A stretch of 64,000 nucleotides of DNA from Rhizobium sp. CG5 (GTDB taxonomy: Bacteria > Pseudomonadota > Alphaproteobacteria > Rhizobiales > Rhizobiaceae): NCBI RefSeq assembly GCF_023701945.1, contig NZ_JABAEF010000006.1, positions 186,001-250,000 on the forward strand, in the 5' to 3' direction. The stretch's first letter is position 1, and every line of letters begins with the position of its first letter. The translations under genes and the position numbers were made by a program. Shown here one piece after another: positions 50,919 through 63,631 of this stretch. The notes beneath the pieces were generated by a model. It was not told the DNA's origin. It was given only the letters and a program-made list of their open reading frames with translations, and made no database searches.

Positions 50919-52601
50919 ATGCAATATTTTGTCGGAACACTCCAGAAATACCCGGAGATCGCGCTCTTCCTGACGATCGGCATCGGCTTCTGGATCGGAA
51001 ATCTCCGCCTCGGGAAGTTCAATCTCGGCGTTGTCACCAGTACGCTGCTGGCAGGCCTGCTGGTCGGCCAGGTCGGCATAAAACTGCCCGCCGTGCTGCA
51101 ATCCACCTTCTTCGCCATGTTCCTGTTCTCGGTCGGCTATGCCGTCGGACCACAGTTCATCCGGGCCATCAAGAACGATGGACTGCCACAAGTCCTGTTT
51201 GCCGTCATCGTGTGCCTGTCCGGCACGGCGACCGCAATCCTGATCGGCAAGTTCCTCGGTTATGATGCAGCCCTGACCGCCGGTCTGTTGTCGGGCGGCT
51301 ACACCAACTCGACCGTTCTCGGTGTCGCAAGCGACCTCATCTCGCAATCGGGAATGGAACAGGCCAAGCTGACCGCATCGCTGGCGCTGCTGCCGGTCGC
51401 CTATGCCGTGACCTATCCGTTCGGTACAGTCGGCTCGGCCTTCCTGCTGGCCAATCTGGCGCCGAAATTCTTCAAGTTCGACCTGGTCAAGGTCTGCGCC
51501 GAATACGAACGCGACCATGGCGGCAATACCACGATCGGCACCACGGCCTATCGCGAATATTCGGCCCGTGCCCTTCGGCTGACCAATACCGCGCTGGTCG
51601 GCAAGACCGTGGAAGAAGTCGAAAGCCAGTTCAACAATGAAGTCTTCGTCCGGCGCCTGCGCGCCAGCGAAGGGGCCGCCATCATCGACTGCCAGCGCGA
51701 TACCGTGCTGACGGAAGGGGCGATCCTTGCTGTGTCCGGTGGCCTTGCCGCACTGCTGGCCTACGAGAACGAGTTCGGTCCCGAACTGAAAGACGTGCCG
51801 CTGCTCGACTTCTCGACGGAACTGCTCGACCTGGTGGTCACCAACAAGGCCTATGCCGGCAAGACGCTCGGCGAGATCATGAGCAGCCTGTTCGGCGAAC
51901 CTGGCCGCGGCGTGTTCCTGACCAAGGTCACCCGTTCGGACATCTCGATGCCGATGAAGGAAGAAATGAAGGTTCAGCGCGGCGACGTGCTCACCATTCT
52001 CGGTGCCAAGGGCGACGTGGCCAAGATTGCCAAGCTGCTCGGCTATGCCGACCGCCCGGTCGAAAACTCCGACATGGCCTTCATGGCATTCGGCATCGTC
52101 TTCGGCAGCCTGGTCGGCGCCTTCACCATCCACATCGGCGGCATCCCGCTGTCGCTGGGAACCGCCGTCGGCGCCATCGTTGCCGGCATCATCTGCGGCT
52201 ATCTGCGCTCGACCATGCGCACCTTCGGTCGCATTCCGGGACCTGCCATCTGGGTGTTCAACAATGTTGGCCTCAACGGCTTCATCGCCTGCATCGGCCT
52301 CAATGCGGCCCTCGGCTTCGTCGGCGGCATCCAGAACTACGGCCTGACGCTGTTCTTCGCCGGTACGCTGGTCACGCTCGTGCCGCTGCTGGTCGGCCTT
52401 GGACTGGGACGCTATGTCTTCAAGTTCCATCCCGGCATCATGCTCGGCGCTTGCGCCGGTGCCCGCTCGACGACAGCCGCGCTCGGCGCCCTGCAGGAAG
52501 CCTCGCAGAGCAACGTGCCGGTCATCGGCTACGCCACCGGCTATGCCGTGTCGCGCCTGGTCATGGCCTTGCTCACCATCGTGGTGGTCAACGTCTTCTA
52601 G
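50919..52601 (+). CDS. AspT/YidE-family aspartate-alanine-type exchanger
   Basis: A 560-residue membrane protein: an N-terminal AspT repeat of about 5 TMs (GLLSGGYTNSTVLG), a cytosolic region with two TrkA-C-like domains (residues about 200-380), and a C-terminal repeat (LGACAGARSTTAALGALQ). The two G-A-x-S/T-rich loops mark the family. Family members exchange aspartate/alanine or succinate across the inner membrane. The GTG 4 codons upstream is open, ATG 50919 is chosen; neither has a strong ribosome site. Only 68 bases separate it from the malic enzyme gene, so it likely shares that sigma-54 transcript. Confidence 0.87.
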   Translation: MQYFVGTLQKYPEIALFLTIGIGFWIGNLRLGKFNLGVVTSTLLAGLLVGQVGIKLPAVLQSTFFAMFLFSVGYAVGPQFIRAIKNDGLPQVLFAVIVCLSGTATAILIGKFLGYDAALTAGLLSGGYTNSTVLGVASDLISQSGMEQAKLTASLALLPVAYAVTYPFGTVGSAFLLANLAPKFFKFDLVKVCAEYERDHGGNTTIGTTAYREYSARALRLTNTALVGKTVEEVESQFNNEVFVRRLRASEGAAIIDCQRDTVLTEGAILAVSGGLAALLAYENEFGPELKDVPLLDFSTELLDLVVTNKAYAGKTLGEIMSSLFGEPGRGVFLTKVTRSDISMPMKEEMKVQRGDVLTILGAKGDVAKIAKLLGYADRPVENSDMAFMAFGIVFGSLVGAFTIHIGGIPLSLGTAVGAIVAGIICGYLRSTMRTFGRIPGPAIWVFNNVGLNGFIACIGLNAALGFVGGIQNYGLTLFFAGTLVTLVPLLVGLGLGRYVFKFHPGIMLGACAGARSTTAALGALQEASQSNVPVIGYATGYAVSRLVMALLTIVVVNVF

Positions 52602-52638
52602 GGATAAACTGGAGATCCATCCCCCATCTCCAGCCTTC

Positions 52639-52676
52639 ATCGCCCCCGCCCGGCCTCACCGTCGAGCGGGGGCGAT
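52639..52676. terminator. Hairpin after the AspT-type gene
   Basis: Arms ATCGCCCCCGC and GCGGGGGCGAT, 11 bp perfect, 16-base loop. No long T-run follows, so termination strength is uncertain, but position 38 bases after the stop fits a transcript end. Confidence 0.55.
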
Positions 52677-52842
52677 TGCGTTCAGGCCCTCCACCGCAGC
52701 GCCGGCGGGTGCGCAAACCAAATTGCTGGCGCCCGGGCGGTCCGGCAAGCTTTCATTCGTCAATCGTCGAGGATATTTCAGAATTTACTAACGGTTCTTC
52801 TATAGGTTGAGACAACGGGGTTTGGGCGGTAATGGATATGTG

Positions 52843-55044
52843 ATGCGCATGGAACACGGTGAACAGCCAGATCCGGAGGAAAAAGCCCGGATCAAGGAAC
52901 TGACAAGTTTCTGGATTGCCGACACGCCGCCGGAACCACGGTTCACACGGTTCGCCGATTTGGCCAAGAAGCTGTTTGCCACCGAAATGGCCTTCATCAC
53001 CCTGGTGGCGGAGGAGCATCAGTCGTTCAAGGCCTGTGCCGGGCTGAACATGACGAAAAGTCCGCGTTCGGAGTCCTTCTGCACCCATACCATTGCGTCG
53101 AATGATGTTCTTGTCATCAATGACAGCCTCAAGGATCCCATCTTCTCCACTGTGCCGATGGTAACCGGCCCGCCGCATATCCGGTTCTATGCGGGCGCGC
53201 CGCTGATTACCGCCAATGGCTATCGCATCGGCGCGATGTGCATTGCCGATCCTTCGCCGCGACTGAAGTTCTCACAGGAAGACCGCGACAACCTCGCCGA
53301 GCTCGCAAGGCTCGTGATGGAGCAGATGGAACTGCGTCGGGCGGATTTCATCAAAACGATATCGGCGAATTTCGCCAATGCGACCGAGCTTGCCCTGATA
53401 TCGATCGACGGGCTCGGACGGATCGAGTTTGCCAATCCCGCCGCGCTTTCGCTGTTCGGCTATACGCCCAACGAGATGATCGGCAGCCCGATCGACATCA
53501 TCATTCCCGAACGTCTGCGCCATGCCCATGGCCTGGGTCTCTCGCGGGTTGCCCAGGGCGCCGAGCCGAAGCTGAAAGGCAAGACGGTCGAAGTGGTGGC
53601 CTTGAAAAAGGACGGAAGCGAGTTCCCCATCGAGGTTGCCCTGTCGATCTGGCGCGATCAACGCGGTCTCAGCGCCGGCGCCATCATCAAGGACATTTCC
53701 GAGCGCCGCGAGCGCGACACCAGGCTTCTGCGGCTGGCCAGCCAAGATACCCTGACGGGCCTGTGCAATCGCCACAAGTTCAACGATCTCCTGCGCGCGG
53801 AATTCAGCCGCGGCGCAGCGGCAACCGTTCTCCTGCTCGATCTGGACGGTTTCAAGGACGTCAACGATACCCATGGTCATGGCATCGGCGATGCCCTGCT
53901 GCAGGCGATCGGCGTCCGCCTGAATTTTGCATTGAGCGAAAATGCGACGCTGGCGCGCTTCGGCGGCGACGAATTTGCCGTGCTTCTGCCCGGCACCGCA
54001 GATCCCCTGGCGGCGGGACGCGAGGCCGTGGCCATGATCCATGCGTTCGAAAAGCCGTTTGAAATCGGTGGCCAGGTGCTGGACCTGGGGGTCAGCATTG
54101 GCTTTGCACTTGCCCCCCTGCACGGTGCGGACGAAGAGGAACTGGTGGCGAGCGCCGATTTCGCCCTCTATCGCGCCAAGCAGGCAGGCGGCAGGACGTC
54201 GCGGATGTTCGATCCGACGATGCGCAACGAAAACCTCGCCCGCCGGGCGCAGCGCGACGAATTGATCAAGGCCCTGCGCAACAATGAGCTGGTGCTGCAT
54301 TACCAGCCGCAGATCTATCTGGACAGCGGCCGGATCTTCGGCGCCGAAGCCCTGATCCGCTGGCAGCATCCCAAGCGCGGCCTGCTGCTGCCGTCGACCT
54401 TCCTTCCGTCCCTGGAACAAAGCTCCCTGGCGCTGGAAGTCGGCTGGTGGGTGCTCGAAGAGGCCTGCCGGCAAAGTGCCGAATGGCGCGATGCGGGCCA
54501 TTCCACTGTCAAGATGAGCATTAACCTCTTTCCCGTCCAGTTCAAGTCGCCACATATCTGCCAGAAGGTGCGGGAAGCCATAAAGCGCCACGGGCTTAAT
54601 CCCGCGCAACTGGAACTGGAAATCACCGAATCCGTCGCGCTCAACGATGACAGCCGATCCCTGGACGTGCTCACCAACCTGCGCAATCTCGGTGTCGGCA
54701 TTGCATTTGATGATTTCGGCACCGGCTACGCTTCGCTCAGTTCGCTGCAGCGCTATCCCCTGACGACGCTGAAGATCGATCGCGGGTTCGTGCAGGACAT
54801 GCTGACGACACCGCGCGATGCCGCCATTACCCGCGCCCTGATCTCGATGAGCACGGACCTTGGCCTGGAGACCATTGCCGAGGGAATCGAAAGTCCGGCG
54901 CAGGAGGCAGCGCTCAGGGCTCTCGGATGCCAGGCGGGCCAGGGCTATCTCTACGGCAAGCCGATGCCGGCGCGGGACATGGAGACGGTCTTCGCGGCGG
55001 CGGCAAGCGCCGGACCGAAGCGTCGCTCAGGCTCATCCTGCTGA
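52843..55044 (+). CDS. GAF-PAS-GGDEF-EAL cyclic-di-GMP protein
   Basis: A 733-residue signalling protein without TM helices. Order: GAF (about 20-165; FITLVAEEHQSFKA, IRFYAGAPLITANGYRIG), PAS (about 175-290; LISIDGLGRIEFANPAAL), GGDEF (catalytic GGDEF intact at 374-378 in RFGGDEFAV) and EAL (EAL at 502-504, plus LEITESVAL, DDFGTGYASL, KIDRGFV). Both catalytic motifs look intact, so it may synthesise and degrade cyclic-di-GMP, controlled by the sensor domains. An ATG 2 codons downstream or an upstream one at 52807 are possible; the chosen ATG has only a weak GGAT site. It is a single gene between the AspT gene and the thi operon. Confidence 0.88.
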   Translation: MRMEHGEQPDPEEKARIKELTSFWIADTPPEPRFTRFADLAKKLFATEMAFITLVAEEHQSFKACAGLNMTKSPRSESFCTHTIASNDVLVINDSLKDPIFSTVPMVTGPPHIRFYAGAPLITANGYRIGAMCIADPSPRLKFSQEDRDNLAELARLVMEQMELRRADFIKTISANFANATELALISIDGLGRIEFANPAALSLFGYTPNEMIGSPIDIIIPERLRHAHGLGLSRVAQGAEPKLKGKTVEVVALKKDGSEFPIEVALSIWRDQRGLSAGAIIKDISERRERDTRLLRLASQDTLTGLCNRHKFNDLLRAEFSRGAAATVLLLDLDGFKDVNDTHGHGIGDALLQAIGVRLNFALSENATLARFGGDEFAVLLPGTADPLAAGREAVAMIHAFEKPFEIGGQVLDLGVSIGFALAPLHGADEEELVASADFALYRAKQAGGRTSRMFDPTMRNENLARRAQRDELIKALRNNELVLHYQPQIYLDSGRIFGAEALIRWQHPKRGLLLPSTFLPSLEQSSLALEVGWWVLEEACRQSAEWRDAGHSTVKMSINLFPVQFKSPHICQKVREAIKRHGLNPAQLELEITESVALNDDSRSLDVLTNLRNLGVGIAFDDFGTGYASLSSLQRYPLTTLKIDRGFVQDMLTTPRDAAITRALISMSTDLGLETIAEGIESPAQEAALRALGCQAGQGYLYGKPMPARDMETVFAAAASAGPKRRSGSSC

Positions 55045-57227
<2,183 letters not shown>

Positions 57228-57228
57228 C

Positions 57229-58215
57229 ATGCGGGTGCTGATCAAGGGGGCCGGCGTCGCCGGCCTCACCGTGGCCCTGGAATTGGCGCGCCACGGCCTC
57301 CGGGTCGATATCGCCGATCGGGCCAGCACCGTGGCCTCCGGCGCCTCCGGTTTGGCCGGCGGCATGCTGGCGCCGTGGTGCGAGCGCGAAAGCGCCGATG
57401 AGATCGTGCTGACATTGGGAAAGACGGCGGCCGACTGGTGGGAGGAGGCCCTGCCCGGCCAGGTGATCCGCAACGGCACACTGGTGGTGGCCGCTGGCCG
57501 CGACACCGGCGAGCTGACGCGCTTTGCTGGGCGAACCCGCGGCTGCGACTGGCGCGACGCCACCGGCATCGAAGCCCTGGAGCCGTCGCTGGCCGGGCGG
57601 TTCCGCAAAGCCCTGTTCTTCCGCGACGAGGCCCATCTCGACCCGCGCAAGGCGCTGACCGGACTTCACCAGTTGCTGCTCGACCGTGATGTGCGTTTTC
57701 ATGTCGGCTGTGAGGCCGAAGACGTGGATGGCCGCTTCGACAAGGTCATCGACTGCACCGGCGCCGCAGCGATCGGCCGGACCGCGGGCCTTCGCGGCGT
57801 GCGCGGTGAAATGCTGTATCTCGAAACCTCCGAGGTCAGCCTGTCTCGTCCGGTGCGCCTGCTGCATCCGCGCATTCCACTCTATATCGCGCCGCGCGGC
57901 GACAACCGCTTCATGGTCGGGGCGACGATGATCGAAAGCGACGATGCCGGGCCGATTTCGGCCCGCTCACTGATGGAACTGCTCAATGCCGCCTATGCCC
58001 TGCATCCGGCCTTCGGCGAGGCTCGGGTGTTGGAAATGGGCGTTGGCGTCAGACCGGCCTATCCCGACAACCTGCCTCGCGTCACCGTCGACGGCGACGT
58101 CATCAGCGTCAACGGCTTCTATCGCCACGGCTTCCTGCTGGCGCCGGCCATGGCGGGTCAAGTTGCCGGAATCCTGACCCACTCCATCCCCAACCGCGAA
58201 AGGCATAACGCATGA
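57229..58215 (+). CDS. thiO: Glycine oxidase ThiO
   Basis: A 328-residue FAD amino-acid oxidase. FAD motif GAGVAG at 7-12, [36 protein letters not shown] and the C-terminal [15 protein letters not shown]. It makes iminoglycine for thiazole synthesis by ThiG. The stop overlaps the thiS start. Confidence 0.93.
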   Translation: MRVLIKGAGVAGLTVALELARHGLRVDIADRASTVASGASGLAGGMLAPWCERESADEIVLTLGKTAADWWEEALPGQVIRNGTLVVAAGRDTGELTRFAGRTRGCDWRDATGIEALEPSLAGRFRKALFFRDEAHLDPRKALTGLHQLLLDRDVRFHVGCEAEDVDGRFDKVIDCTGAAAIGRTAGLRGVRGEMLYLETSEVSLSRPVRLLHPRIPLYIAPRGDNRFMVGATMIESDDAGPISARSLMELLNAAYALHPAFGEARVLEMGVGVRPAYPDNLPRVTVDGDVISVNGFYRHGFLLAPAMAGQVAGILTHSIPNRERHNA

Positions 58216-58409
58216 CCTTCATCGTCAATGGCGAAGAACAGGCCGTTCAGGCAAAGACCCTCGCCGATCTGCTGGACGCTCTCGAATACGAGGGCGAGTG
58301 GCTGGCCACCGCCGTCAACGGCGAACTGATCCACCGCGAGGACCGCCCGACTTATGCCCTCAAACCGCTCGACCGGATCGAGATCCTGTCGCCGATGCAG
58401 GGAGGCTGA
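58212..58409 (+). CDS. thiS: Sulfur carrier protein ThiS
   Basis: 65 residues, ubiquitin-like, ending QGG, the Gly-Gly tail that carries thiocarboxylate. [21 protein letters not shown] and [11 protein letters not shown] are typical. ATGA overlap with thiO. Confidence 0.95.
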   Translation: MTFIVNGEEQAVQAKTLADLLDALEYEGEWLATAVNGELIHREDRPTYALKPLDRIEILSPMQGG

Positions 58410-58411
58410 CC

Positions 58412-59185
58412 ATGCTGGACCTCTATGGAATAACGGTTCGATCGCGCCTGCTGCTCGGCACATCGCGCTATCCCTCGCCCGCCATTTTGGCTGAGGCCGT
58501 GGAAGCCTCCGGCACGGACATTGTGACCGTCTCGCTGCGGCGGGAAACCGCCGGCGGCAAGTCGGGCGGGGCGTTCTTCGAGCTGATCCGCAGTCTCGGC
58601 GTCCGGGTCCTGCCCAACACGGCCGGCTGCCACAGCGCGTCCGAGGCCGTGCTGACCGCGAGGATGGCGCGCGAGGTGTTTGCCACCGACTGGATCAAGC
58701 TGGAGGTGATCGGCCACCACGACACCCTGCAGCCGGACGTCTTTGCGCTTGTCGAGGCGGCACGAACCTTAAGCGATGACGGTTTCAAGGTCTTTCCCTA
58801 TACGACCGACGATCTGGTGGTGGCGGAAAGACTGGTCGACGCGGGATGTGAGGTGCTGATGCCGTGGTGCGCGCCAATCGGCAGTGCCGCGGGACCGCAA
58901 AACGTCACGGCGCTCCGCACCATGCGGCATCACTTTCCGGACGTGCCGCTGATCGTCGATGCCGGGATCGGAAGGCCCTCCCATGCCTGCCAGGTCATGG
59001 AACTCGGCTTCGGCGCCGTACTGCTCAACACGGCGGTGGCCGGCGCCGGCGATCCGGTTGCCATGGCTCGGGCCTTTCACCACGCCATCACGGCGGGCCG
59101 CGACGCTTTTCTCGCCGGTCTGCTGGAACCTCGGGATATGGCCATCCCCTCGACGCCGGTGATTGGCAGGGCGGTGTTTTCATGA
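58412..59185 (+). CDS. thiG: Thiazole synthase ThiG
   Basis: A 257-residue TIM barrel. [11 protein letters not shown] near the N-terminus, Schiff-base Lys in [21 protein letters not shown] and [18 protein letters not shown]. Forms the thiazole phosphate from DXP, ThiS thiocarboxylate and iminoglycine. GGAGG upstream within the thiS end. Overlaps thiE (ATGA). Confidence 0.96.
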   Translation: MLDLYGITVRSRLLLGTSRYPSPAILAEAVEASGTDIVTVSLRRETAGGKSGGAFFELIRSLGVRVLPNTAGCHSASEAVLTARMAREVFATDWIKLEVIGHHDTLQPDVFALVEAARTLSDDGFKVFPYTTDDLVVAERLVDAGCEVLMPWCAPIGSAAGPQNVTALRTMRHHFPDVPLIVDAGIGRPSHACQVMELGFGAVLLNTAVAGAGDPVAMARAFHHAITAGRDAFLAGLLEPRDMAIPSTPVIGRAVFS

Positions 59186-59808
59186 GCCTCGACCCCTTTT
59201 ATCTGATCGTCGACAGCGCAGATTGGATCGAGCGTCTGGTGCCACTCGGCGTGCGGCTGGTGCAGTTGCGCATCAAGGATCGTAACGAGGCCGAAATTCG
59301 TGCCGACATCCGCCGCGCCAAGGCGATCTGTGCGGCCAATGCCTGCCAGCTGGTGATCAATGATTACTGGCGGATCGCCGTCGAGGAAGGCTGCGAATTC
59401 GTCCATCTGGGTCAGGAGGATCTGGCAGACGCTGACCTGCCGGCCATTCGCGCCGCGGGCCTGAAGCTTGGTCTCTCCACCCATGATGAAGCGGAACTGC
59501 AGGTGGCTCTTGCCGCCCGGCCGGACTATATCGCGCTCGGCCCGATCTATCCGACGATCCTCAAGCAGATGCCCTGGGCACCGCAAGGCTTGCCAAGGCT
59601 TGCCGACTGGCGCCAAAGGGTGGGACCCCTGCCGCTGGTGGCGATCGGCGGGCTCAATCCCGAGCGTCTCGACGGCGTGTTTCAGGCCGGCGCCGACAGT
59701 GCCGCCGTCGTCACCGACATCACGCTGAGTGCCGATCCCGAACAGCGCACGCGGCAATGGCTGGGCCGCACCGAAGCGCGGCGCCGGTTATTGATCCCGG
59801 AAGCGTAG
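59182..59808 (+). CDS. thiE: Thiamine-phosphate synthase ThiE
   Basis: A 208-residue TMP synthase: [55 protein letters not shown] and VAIGGL. Joins the pyrimidine and thiazole parts. Its family here is of the short rhizobial type. Last gene of thiCOSGE; the convergent dpp operon ends 9 bases later. Confidence 0.93.
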   Translation: MSLDPFYLIVDSADWIERLVPLGVRLVQLRIKDRNEAEIRADIRRAKAICAANACQLVINDYWRIAVEEGCEFVHLGQEDLADADLPAIRAAGLKLGLSTHDEAELQVALAARPDYIALGPIYPTILKQMPWAPQGLPRLADWRQRVGPLPLVAIGGLNPERLDGVFQAGADSAAVVTDITLSADPEQRTRQWLGRTEARRRLLIPEA

Positions 59809-59817
59809 AGCCGGTTC

Positions 59818-60684
59818 TCAGCCGACTTTGGCCAGTCTCTCGGCCTTGGCGGCCATGCGGGCGCGGATCGACTGGGCGTCGGCCTTCGGCGTCGCCGAGA
59901 ACAGCAGCTTGGTATAGTCGTGCTGGGGAGCCGAGAAGACCGCTTCCTGGCTACCGTACTCGACCGCTTCGCCGTAATACATCACCATCACCTCGTCGGC
60001 GATATAGCGCACCACCGACAGGTCATGGCTGATGAAGACATAGGTCAGGCCGAACTCTTCCTGCAGGTCGGCCAGAAGGTTCAGCACCTGCGCCTGCACC
60101 GACAGGTCGAGCGCCGACACCGGCTCGTCGAGCACCAGCAGCTTGGGGTTCAGCATCAGGGCGCGCGCGATGGCGATGCGCTGGCGCTGGCCACCGGAAA
60201 ACATGTGCGGGTAGCGGTTATAATGCTCAGGGCCCAGGCCGACCTTGATCAGCATCTCGGTCGCCTTTTCGCGACGCTCGGCAGACGACAGCGACGTATT
60301 GATCGCCAGCGGTTCGCCCAGCACGTCGCCGATCTTCTGGCGCGGATTGAGCGAGCCATAGGGGTTCTGGAAGACGATCTGCACCTTCTGGCGCATCTCG
60401 GCGGTCAGGTGGCCCGGACGGGTATCGACCAGGTTGCCATCGATCAGAAGCTCGCCCGCCGTCGGCGGATCGATGAAGGTCAGGATGCGGGCGAGCGTCG
60501 ACTTGCCGCAGCCGCTTTCGCCGACGATCGCCAGCGTCTTGCCGGCTTCCAGCTTGAACGACACGCCCTTGACGGCATGCACGACCTTTTCCGGTTTGAA
60601 CAGGCCGTTCGGCACGTGATAGTCGCGGGTGATGTTGCGGATTTCGAGCATCGGCTTGGCGCCGTTCGACAGGGTGTCGCTCAT
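59818..60684 (-). CDS. dppF: Peptide ABC transporter ATPase (DppF-like)
   Basis: A 288-residue ATPase: Walker A GESGCGKST, signature MFSGGQRQRIAIARAL, Walker B LLVLDEPVSALD, and the peptide-transporter C-terminal extension. N-terminal HAVKGVSFKLEAGKTLAIVG. Fifth gene of the dpp-type operon; its start overlaps the dppD stop. Confidence 0.9.
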   Translation of the reverse strand: MSDTLSNGAKPMLEIRNITRDYHVPNGLFKPEKVVHAVKGVSFKLEAGKTLAIVGESGCGKSTLARILTFIDPPTAGELLIDGNLVDTRPGHLTAEMRQKVQIVFQNPYGSLNPRQKIGDVLGEPLAINTSLSSAERREKATEMLIKVGLGPEHYNRYPHMFSGGQRQRIAIARALMLNPKLLVLDEPVSALDLSVQAQVLNLLADLQEEFGLTYVFISHDLSVVRYIADEVMVMYYGEAVEYGSQEAVFSAPQHDYTKLLFSATPKADAQSIRARMAAKAERLAKVG

Positions 60685-61532
60685 GCGTTTTCTCCCGCAG
60701 CCTGGGCATTGGACATGAAGTCGGAGACCGTGGTCAGCCGGTCGCCGGTCGCATTTTCCGGAAGAGCCGAGAGAAGCGCCTTGGTATAGGCGCTCTTCGG
60801 CGCCTCGAACAGCGTCAGCACGTCCGATTCTTCCATCTTGCGGCCCTTGTACTGGACAATGACGCGGTCGGCAGTTTCCGCGACGACGCCCATGTCATGG
60901 GTGATCATGATCAGGCCCATGCCGGTCTTCACCTGCAGCGAGATCAGCAGATCGAGGATCTGCTTCTGGATCGTCACGTCGAGGGCCGTGGTCGGTTCGT
61001 CGGCAATCAGCAGCTTCGGATCGCAGGCGATCGCCATGGCGATCATCACCCGCTGACACTGGCCGCCCGACATCTGGTGCGGGAAATGGCCGAGCCGTTC
61101 GGCCGGATCGGGCAGGCCGACCAGCTTGAACAGGTCGATCGCCCTTTGCCGGCGCGCCTGCCTGTCGAGGCCCATATGGATGCGCAGCACTTCCTCGATC
61201 TGGAAGCCGACGGTAAAGCACGGATTGAGGCTTGCGACCGGCTCCTGGAAGATCATCGCGATATCCTTGCCGATCAGCTTGCGCCGTTCGGCGGCCGGGA
61301 TATTCTGGATGTCCTGGCCCTGGAACAGCATCTGGTCGGCGGTAATCTTGGCGTTCCAGGGCAGAAGCCCCATGACGGCCAGCATCGCCACGGATTTACC
61401 CGAGCCGCTTTCGCCGACGATCGCCAGGACTTCGCCGGGTTCCACCGAGAGCGACACGCCGTCGACGGCCTTGAACCAGCCCGATGCGGTCTCGAATTCG
61501 ACGGTCAGGTTGTCGATTTGCAGAAGCGCCAT
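60681..61532 (-). CDS. dppD: Peptide ABC transporter ATPase (DppD-like)
   Basis: A 283-residue ATPase: Walker [10 protein letters not shown], signature [16 protein letters not shown], Walker [15 protein letters not shown]. The ATG at 61532 has AGG 7 bases upstream; a longer frame start lies within the end of dppC. Coupled to dppF by overlapping stop/start. Confidence 0.9.
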   Translation of the reverse strand: MALLQIDNLTVEFETASGWFKAVDGVSLSVEPGEVLAIVGESGSGKSVAMLAVMGLLPWNAKITADQMLFQGQDIQNIPAAERRKLIGKDIAMIFQEPVASLNPCFTVGFQIEEVLRIHMGLDRQARRQRAIDLFKLVGLPDPAERLGHFPHQMSGGQCQRVMIAMAIACDPKLLIADEPTTALDVTIQKQILDLLISLQVKTGMGLIMITHDMGVVAETADRVIVQYKGRKMEESDVLTLFEAPKSAYTKALLSALPENATGDRLTTVSDFMSNAQAAGENA

Positions 61533-61533
61533 G

Positions 61534-62454
61534 TCAGGACCTCTTGAGTTTCGGATCGAGCGCATCGCGCAGGCCGTCGCCCATCAGGTTGATGGCCAGA
61601 ACGGTGATCAGGATGGCAAGACCGGGGAAAGTGACGACCCACCAGGCGCGCAGGATGAATTCGCGCGCTTCGGCCAGCATGGTGCCCCATTCAGGCGCCG
61701 GCGGCTGGGCGCCCATGCCGAGGAAGCCGAGGGCGGCCGCATCGAGGATGGCATTGGAGAAGGACAGAGTGGCCTGGACGATCAGCGGTGCAGTGCAGTT
61801 CGGCAGGATGGTGCGGAACATCAGGCGGAACGGACCGGCGCCGGCAAGCCGCGACGCGGTCACGTAGTCGCGGGTCTTTTCCACCATCACGGCGGCACGG
61901 GTCAGGCGCACGAAATGCGGCTGCAGCACAATGGCGATGGCGATCATGCCATTGGTCAGGCTGGGTCCGAGAATGGCGACCAGCACAAGGGCCAGCAGCA
62001 GCGACGGGAAGGCCAGGATAATGTCCATCAGCCGCATGATGAGCGTATCGATCCAGCCGCGATAATAACCGGCAATCACGCCGATCAGGATGCCGGTGGT
62101 CAGCGACAGGGTGGTGACGAACACGCCGATGAACAGCGAATATTGCGCGCCATAGATCAGGCGCGAGAGAATGTCGCGGCCGACCGGATCGGTGCCGAGC
62201 GGGTAGCTCAGGTTGCCGCCTTCGAGCCATGACGGCGGCAACAGCACGAATTCGCGATACTGCTCGAACGGCGAATGGGGCGCGATGAACGGCGCAAAGA
62301 CCGCAACAAAGACCAGGGCGACGAAGACGAACAGGCCGACAACGGCACCACGGTTTTCGGAGAAATAGAACCAGAACTCGGCCAGCATCTGGCGGCGCAG
62401 GGCCGCCGTGGACACCGCTTCGGCGGGCTGGCTTGTCGGGAGTGTATCGGCCAT
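61534..62454 (-). CDS. dppC: Peptide ABC transporter permease (DppC-like)
   Basis: A 306-residue BPD_transp_1 permease with an N-terminal OppC-type segment and about 6 TMs: LGTDPVGRDILSRLIYGAQYSL, then the coupling loop in AAALGFLGMGAQPPAPEWG. 13 bases after dppB. Confidence 0.9.
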   Translation of the reverse strand: MADTLPTSQPAEAVSTAALRRQMLAEFWFYFSENRGAVVGLFVFVALVFVAVFAPFIAPHSPFEQYREFVLLPPSWLEGGNLSYPLGTDPVGRDILSRLIYGAQYSLFIGVFVTTLSLTTGILIGVIAGYYRGWIDTLIMRLMDIILAFPSLLLALVLVAILGPSLTNGMIAIAIVLQPHFVRLTRAAVMVEKTRDYVTASRLAGAGPFRLMFRTILPNCTAPLIVQATLSFSNAILDAAALGFLGMGAQPPAPEWGTMLAEAREFILRAWWVVTFPGLAILITVLAINLMGDGLRDALDPKLKRS

Positions 62455-62467
62455 GGGGGTTTTCCTT

Positions 62468-63472
62468 CTAGTGCCGGATACGGGGATTGATCAGACCATA
62501 CATCAGATCAACAATGAGATTGACGATCATGATGATCGCGGCGATCAGCAGCAGACCGCCCTGGATCACCGGATAGTCGCGCCTGAACACGCTATCGACC
62601 ATCCATTTGCCGATACCAGGCCAGGAGAAGATCGTCTCGGTCAGAATGGCGCCGGCCAGCATCACGCCGATCTGCAGGCCGATCGTGGTGATGACCGGGA
62701 TCATCGCATTGCGCAGCGCATGGATGCCAACGACGCGGAATGGCGACAGGCCCTTGGCACGGGCCGTGCGGACATAGTCCTCCGACAGCACTTCCAGCAT
62801 GGCAGAGCGCGTCTGGCGGGCAATCACGGCCAGCGGAATGGTGGCGAGCACGATCGACGGCAGCACCAGATGGCTGAGCGCCGAGGTAAAGGCGCCCTTC
62901 TGGCCCGACAGCAGCGAATCGATCAGCATGAAGCCGGTGACCGGCGGGAAATAGAACATCAGCGAGATACGGCCCGAGACCGGCGTCCATTGCAGGATGC
63001 CGGAAAACAGGATGATCAGCAGCAGGCCCCACCAGAAGATCGGCATGGAATAGCCGACCAAAGCCACGCCCATCATCGACTGGTCGAAGAACGAGCCGCG
63101 CTTGATGGCGGCAATCACGCCGGCCGGAATGCCGAGCAGGATGGCAATGATCATCGCACAGAGTGACAGTTCGACCGTCGCTGGAAACAGCGCCAGGAAC
63201 TGGTCGAGAATGGGGCTCTTGGAGACGATCGACGATCCGAAATCGCCGGTCAGAACGCCGCCCAGATAATCGAAATATTGAATGACCAAAGGCCGGTCGA
63301 GACCGAGATGCGCACTGATCTCGGCGTGGCGCTCCGGCGACATCACCCGTTCGCCCGACAGCAGTGCGACGGGATCGCCCGGCAGCAGCCTGATAAAGGC
63401 AAACGCAATGATCGATACCCCGACAAATGTCGGGATCATGACGGCCAGTCGCCGCAAGAAAAAGCCAAACAT
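62468..63472 (-). CDS. dppB: Peptide ABC transporter permease (DppB-like)
   Basis: A 334-residue permease beginning MFGFFLRRLAVMIPTFVGVS, with LDRPLVIQYFDYLGGVLTGD, and the coupling region YVRTARAKGLSPFRVVGIHA. A TTG 5 codons upstream is open; ATG 63472 gives the usual N-terminus. Preceded by a strong hairpin and the dppA gene. Confidence 0.9.
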   Translation of the reverse strand: MFGFFLRRLAVMIPTFVGVSIIAFAFIRLLPGDPVALLSGERVMSPERHAEISAHLGLDRPLVIQYFDYLGGVLTGDFGSSIVSKSPILDQFLALFPATVELSLCAMIIAILLGIPAGVIAAIKRGSFFDQSMMGVALVGYSMPIFWWGLLLIILFSGILQWTPVSGRISLMFYFPPVTGFMLIDSLLSGQKGAFTSALSHLVLPSIVLATIPLAVIARQTRSAMLEVLSEDYVRTARAKGLSPFRVVGIHALRNAMIPVITTIGLQIGVMLAGAILTETIFSWPGIGKWMVDSVFRRDYPVIQGGLLLIAAIIMIVNLIVDLMYGLINPRIRH

Positions 63473-63576
63473 GGAGAACCTGCTCAATTCAAAAGGGTCT
63501 GTTTCGCCCGAAACCGGTGCTGGCCAGACCGTGGCCCGGAGAAGTGCATCACTTCATTTGCGGCGCTTCTTAAAGC

Positions 63577-63613
63577 ACTTGCCGCGGAGTGCGCAACGCA
63601 CTCCGCGGCAAGT
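63577..63613. repeat. Strong 17-bp hairpin between dppA and dppB
   Basis: Arms ACTTGCCGCGGAGTGCG and CGCACTCCGCGGCAAGT are perfectly complementary with a 3-base loop. In the minus-strand transcript no T-run follows, so rather than a terminator it may protect the dppA mRNA 3' end and lower dppBCDF expression. Confidence 0.75.
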
Positions 63614-63631
63614 CACCGATAAAAAGTACTA

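Noticed and set aside
50904..52640. 578-codon minus-strand open frame opposite the AspT-type gene
   Set aside because: Composition of a shadow frame (rich in Gln, Asp, His, Arg) and no membrane or domain features.
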